A stretch of 16,382 bases of DNA. Source: an uncultured Sediminicola sp. Its GTDB lineage: Bacteria > Bacteroidota > Bacteroidia > Flavobacteriales > Flavobacteriaceae. The stretch spans positions 1 to 16,382 of the forward strand of contig CALHVB010000013.1 in NCBI GenBank assembly GCA_938039345.1, in the 5' to 3' direction. The translations under genes were made by a program, and so were the position numbers. The first letter of the stretch is position 1. Every line of letters starts with the position of its first letter. The notes under the pieces are model-generated. The model saw only the letters and a list, made by a program, of their open reading frames with translations. It was not told where the DNA came from and did no database searches. Positions 14,073-16,382 of the stretch are shown here, one piece after another.

Positions 14073-14090
14073 TATTTATATGCTATTTTA
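14073..14090. promoter_or_regulatory. conserved upstream element, copy B
   Basis: TATTTATATGCTATTTTA is the partner of the 18-mer at 13122-13139 (one mismatch), again 37 bp upstream of the -7 box of its gene. The equal spacing suggests it contacts the transcription machinery or an activator. Confidence 0.55.
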
Positions 14091-14118
14091 ACCACACAAG
14101 CATTTATACAACTAATTA

Positions 14119-14133
14119 ATGTTAATTTAACAT
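14119..14133. promoter_or_regulatory. ATGTTAA-T-TTAACAT palindrome, copy B
   Basis: This perfect 7+1+7 dyad lies between the protein B promoter and the -7 box of the divergent AraC-type gene (14154-14161). It could serve either side. The half-sites recur at 13158-13176. Confidence 0.4.
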
Positions 14134-14153
14134 ATAGTTAAACTAATTTTAAA

Positions 14154-14161
14154 GATATTTG
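14154..14161 (+). promoter_or_regulatory. candidate -7 box of the cupin/AraC gene
   Basis: GATATTTG matches TAnnTTTG at seven of eight positions and lies 28 bases before the ATG at 14190. No good -33 TTTG was found; the 14119-14133 palindrome lies just upstream. Confidence 0.35.
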
Positions 14162-14189
14162 TAGGAAGAAAACAATCTATATTTCTACT

Positions 14190-15059
14190 ATGATACAAAA
14201 ACCTGCTTTTGAAGTTATAGAACCAGATTTTGGGCATTCTTTTACATATCAAAAATTTGATGAAAGTATTGGAAACAAAAACAATGCTTGGCATTTTCAT
14301 CCAGAATTAGAATTAGTTTATGTAAATGGTGGTAATGGGAAAAGGCAAATTGGCAGTCATATATCTTATTATACTGGCGGAGATTTAATACTTATAGGTA
14401 GCAACTTACCTCATTGTGGTTTTACCGATAAGCTTACAGGCAACAAAAGTGAAACTGTTGTACAAATGAAACAAGATTTTCTTGGAAATGAATTTTTTAA
14501 CATCCCTGAGATGAAAAAAATTCAAAATTTATTTGAAATATGTAAAGGAGGTATTGCTTTTTATGGTAATACTAAAATTAAAATAGGAGAAAAAATAGAA
14601 GTATTAGAATACCAAACAGATTTTCAGAGACTACTTTCTATTTTAAATATCTTAAATGAACTAGGTAATTCTAAAGAATTTAAAATTTTAAATGCGGAAG
14701 GTTTTTCTATGGAAACAGAAATTAAAGATAATGACCGCATTAACATTGTTTTTAACCATGTTAAAACTAATTTTAAAGAAGAAATTAGTTTAGAGGAAAT
14801 AGCAGATTTGGTTAGTATGACGGTTCCTTCCTTTTGCAGATATTTTAAAAAAATAACCAATAAAACATTTACCAAATTTGTAAATGAATACAGACTTGTA
14901 CATGCTTCTAAATTATTAGCAGAACAACCTATGAGTATTACAGAAGTTTGTTTTGAGAGTGGTTTTAACAACTTTTCTCATTTTAATAAATCGTTTAAAA
15001 CATTTACAGGGAAAAGTCCTTCAGAATACAGAAATGAATTAAAAACAGTATTACAATAA
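14190..15059 (+). CDS. AraC-family regulator with N-terminal cupin sensor
   Basis: This 289-residue cytoplasmic transcription factor has an N-terminal cupin-type sensor (about 10-95) with the family motif WHFHPELELVYVNGG (34-48) and GDLILIGSNLPH (64-75), a helical linker, and an AraC double helix-turn-helix in about 184-285. The second half of the DNA-binding domain reads MSITEVCFESGFNNFSHFNKSFKTFTGKSPSEYR, a textbook AraC signature. Relatives usually bind a small carbon compound and activate or repress nearby genes. It diverges from secreted protein B, sharing a 195-bp promoter region with a palindrome and a conserved upstream element, so that gene and its paralogue are plausible targets. 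Unlike the two AraC-type proteins at 8602-10920 it has no membrane helices. Its stop is 3 bp from the stop of the convergent AlkB-type gene, with no hairpin between them. Confidence 0.92.
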   Translation: MIQKPAFEVIEPDFGHSFTYQKFDESIGNKNNAWHFHPELELVYVNGGNGKRQIGSHISYYTGGDLILIGSNLPHCGFTDKLTGNKSETVVQMKQDFLGNEFFNIPEMKKIQNLFEICKGGIAFYGNTKIKIGEKIEVLEYQTDFQRLLSILNILNELGNSKEFKILNAEGFSMETEIKDNDRINIVFNHVKTNFKEEISLEEIADLVSMTVPSFCRYFKKITNKTFTKFVNEYRLVHASKLLAEQPMSITEVCFESGFNNFSHFNKSFKTFTGKSPSEYRNELKTVLQ

Positions 15060-15062
15060 CTA

Positions 15063-15671
15063 CTATTGCTTTTCTACTATTGTTCTAAATGTAAGATTAA
15101 TTCTGGGTCTATGCACCTTCTTTGTTGGTGGTAATCTGTGTAGCCAGTTAGTTTGCGTTTTATCTTTCATTACCAATAAACTGCCACTTTCTAGCACCAG
15201 TGCTATTGTTTTTTTTAACTCTTTATGCTTAAATGCAAATTTTCTTTCTGCTCCAAAACTTAAAGATGCTATAGCGCCGTCCTTTTTTAAATCCTTTTCC
15301 CCATCGCTATGCCAAGCCATACCCTCACTACCATCATGATATAAATTAAGCAAACAAGAATTAAATTGTTCTCCCGTTTTCTGTTCTACCAATTCTTTAA
15401 GCTTAAGCAGTTCAGGAGTCCATGTTAATGCTTGTTTTGTGTTATTAGAGTACGTATATTCAAAAGGCTTATCTGCATACCAAGCTACTTTCCTTTTTGT
15501 TTCTATTCGCTTACCAAAAATAATAGCCACATCATTTTTCCACGCTATTGTATTTAATAGACTATCATAAAAAAAGCTAGCTTTATTCTTATTCAGAATT
15601 ATTCCATAATAATTTACAGTACCGTCATAAGGCAACAAATTATAATCAGAACTATTATTAAATAAATCCAC
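15063..15671 (-). CDS. AlkB-type 2-oxoglutarate/Fe(II) dioxygenase
   Basis: This 202-residue enzyme is predicted to remove alkyl groups from damaged nucleic-acid bases by oxidative demethylation, using 2-oxoglutarate, O2 and Fe(II). The iron ligands are clear: H121 and D123 in GMAWHSDGEKDL, and H178 in TNWLHRLP. The 2-oxoglutarate arginine lies in HRPRINLTFR (187-196). LNLYHDGSEGMAWHSD and ASLSFGAERKFAFKHK match the ALKBH2/3-like bacterial branch more than E. coli AlkB. The length is normal and no signal peptide is present. It lies 29 bp downstream of the S1/P1 nuclease gene on the same strand, so the two are probably cotranscribed. Its stop nearly touches the stop of the convergent AraC-type gene. 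Confidence 0.92.
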   Translation of the reverse strand: MDLFNNSSDYNLLPYDGTVNYYGIILNKNKASFFYDSLLNTIAWKNDVAIIFGKRIETKRKVAWYADKPFEYTYSNNTKQALTWTPELLKLKELVEQKTGEQFNSCLLNLYHDGSEGMAWHSDGEKDLKKDGAIASLSFGAERKFAFKHKELKKTIALVLESGSLLVMKDKTQTNWLHRLPPTKKVHRPRINLTFRTIVEKQ

Positions 15672-15700
15672 CTGCTATTATACTGTTCTTTTATAAAACC

Positions 15701-16382
15701 TTATTTAAAAATATCATTTAAAATTTTTGCCAAGCGCAAACCTCCTTTTTGTAATTGCGTACGTAAAGTTCCTGTATATTTATAAGTGTATCGGTACCCT
15801 AATTTTTCTCCTACTTCAACAGACTCATATATTTCATTTGCTAAATCTTGTGACTCTTCTACCCATGTATAAATAGACCCTTCTTGTATTTTCTTTACTT
15901 CTTTTTTTGACAATTTAGGAAAAGTAGTAGCAAACTCTGTATAACTCATTCCAAAAGAATTTATGAGGTTAGAATCCCATACCCTATGCAAATTAGTACC
16001 TTCTCCAAACCATCTTACTTGTATATCGTTACCTCCTTTATCTTCTTTTCGTCCTGCGTGTAAAGGTTGGTGTAAATCTCCTACTAAATGCACCAGCATT
16101 TTTAAATAAAAAGACTTATCCTTTAATGTGCTGTTTTTATCTTTTATTATAACAATACATTTTTCTATCCCCTTTATTAAATCGCCATGTTTACTAGGCG
16201 CAACATCGGTATATTTTTTATCAGCAGGAAAATTTACATAGTGCCAAGCATTAAATTTAGAAAAACTTCTGTCTGCCTTAATTTCGTCTGCAAAATTAGA
16301 TACCAAAGCCAAACCTTCCCCATCTAATAATTTTAGAATAGCCTTTTCTGCTTTTCTTGTTAAATATTCTTGTGCAACTTCA
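15701..16382 (-). CDS. S1/P1-type zinc nuclease (partial, N terminus outside window)
   Basis: About 226 residues are visible, reading off the right edge at 16381. Family members are secreted, zinc-dependent single-strand-specific nucleases that cut DNA or RNA and remove 3' phosphates. Visible zinc-ligand motifs are the aspartate in SNFADEIKAD, the histidine in FNAWHYVNFP, HLVGDLHQPLHAG (aspartate and histidine) and GTNLHRVWDS (histidine and aspartate). The C-terminal end, RLAKILNDIF, is complete. An in-frame TTG at 16312 is not the real start: the frame upstream reads EYLTRKAEKAILKLLDGEGLALVS, which is normal family sequence, and the missing part should include the signal peptide and the first zinc-binding tryptophan and histidine. 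It is followed after 29 bp by the AlkB-type gene. Confidence 0.9.
   Translation of the reverse strand, partial: EVAQEYLTRKAEKAILKLLDGEGLALVSNFADEIKADRSFSKFNAWHYVNFPADKKYTDVAPSKHGDLIKGIEKCIVIIKDKNSTLKDKSFYLKMLVHLVGDLHQPLHAGRKEDKGGNDIQVRWFGEGTNLHRVWDSNLINSFGMSYTEFATTFPKLSKKEVKKIQEGSIYTWVEESQDLANEIYESVEVGEKLGYRYTYKYTGTLRTQLQKGGLRLAKILNDIFK

Noticed and set aside
16310..16312. TTG start for the S1/P1 nuclease
   Set aside because: The frame continues upstream to the window edge with normal family sequence, so the true start lies outside the window.

Overview
This AT-rich window (roughly 30% G+C by eye) looks like chromosome from a member of the Flavobacteriaceae in the phylum Bacteroidota. The pointers are a SusC-style TonB-dependent receptor with an N-terminal carboxypeptidase-regulatory domain, a Bacteroidota-type HtpG, membrane-anchored AraC regulators, small tandem secreted beta-sandwich proteins, TAnnTTTG-like -7 boxes, and A/T-rich ribosome binding regions without Shine-Dalgarno sequences. 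The genus cannot be fixed from sequence alone. No tRNA, rRNA, CRISPR array, insertion sequence or phage gene was seen.

Layout. Positions 1-97 hold the last residues of a membrane protein. A 568-bp gap follows, with a strong terminator and a possible small RNA, and then a full outer-membrane TonB-dependent receptor (666-3116, +). It converges across a shared bidirectional terminator on a leftward group: TetR-type regulator (6318-5671), ABC1/AarF atypical kinase (5630-4323) and a FabH-type ketoacyl synthase III (4192-3182). Palindromes lie upstream of the regulator and between the kinase and the synthase. Upstream of the regulator is a -7 box followed by a terminator-like hairpin inside a possible 48-residue ORF. 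htpG (6632-8518, +) diverges from this group and has its own promoter candidate and terminator.

Downstream of htpG are two tandem paralogous regulators (8602-9723 and 9802-10920), each with seven predicted membrane helices and a C-terminal AraC DNA-binding domain. A 290-bp gap packed with short related repeats follows, then a cupin-like protein that has lost the metal-ligand histidines (11211-11615) and a YiiM-like MOSC protein (11765-12397). On the minus strand are two equal-length, paralogous exported proteins (12452-13039 and 13407-13994). They share a nearly identical signal peptide and an upstream element held at the same distance from each -7 box. A cupin/AraC regulator (14190-15059, +) diverges from the second. 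The right end carries an AlkB-type dioxygenase (15671-15063) downstream of an S1/P1 nuclease gene that runs off the window edge.

How the genes may work together. The firmest functional units are the TetR-ABC1 kinase pair (possibly with the ketoacyl synthase), the duplicated AraC membrane regulators, and the duplicated secreted proteins beside an AraC regulator that could control them. I see no clear-cut new defence or mobile system. The most unusual material is regulatory: palindromes, conserved upstream elements, a leader hairpin and heptad-like repeats.
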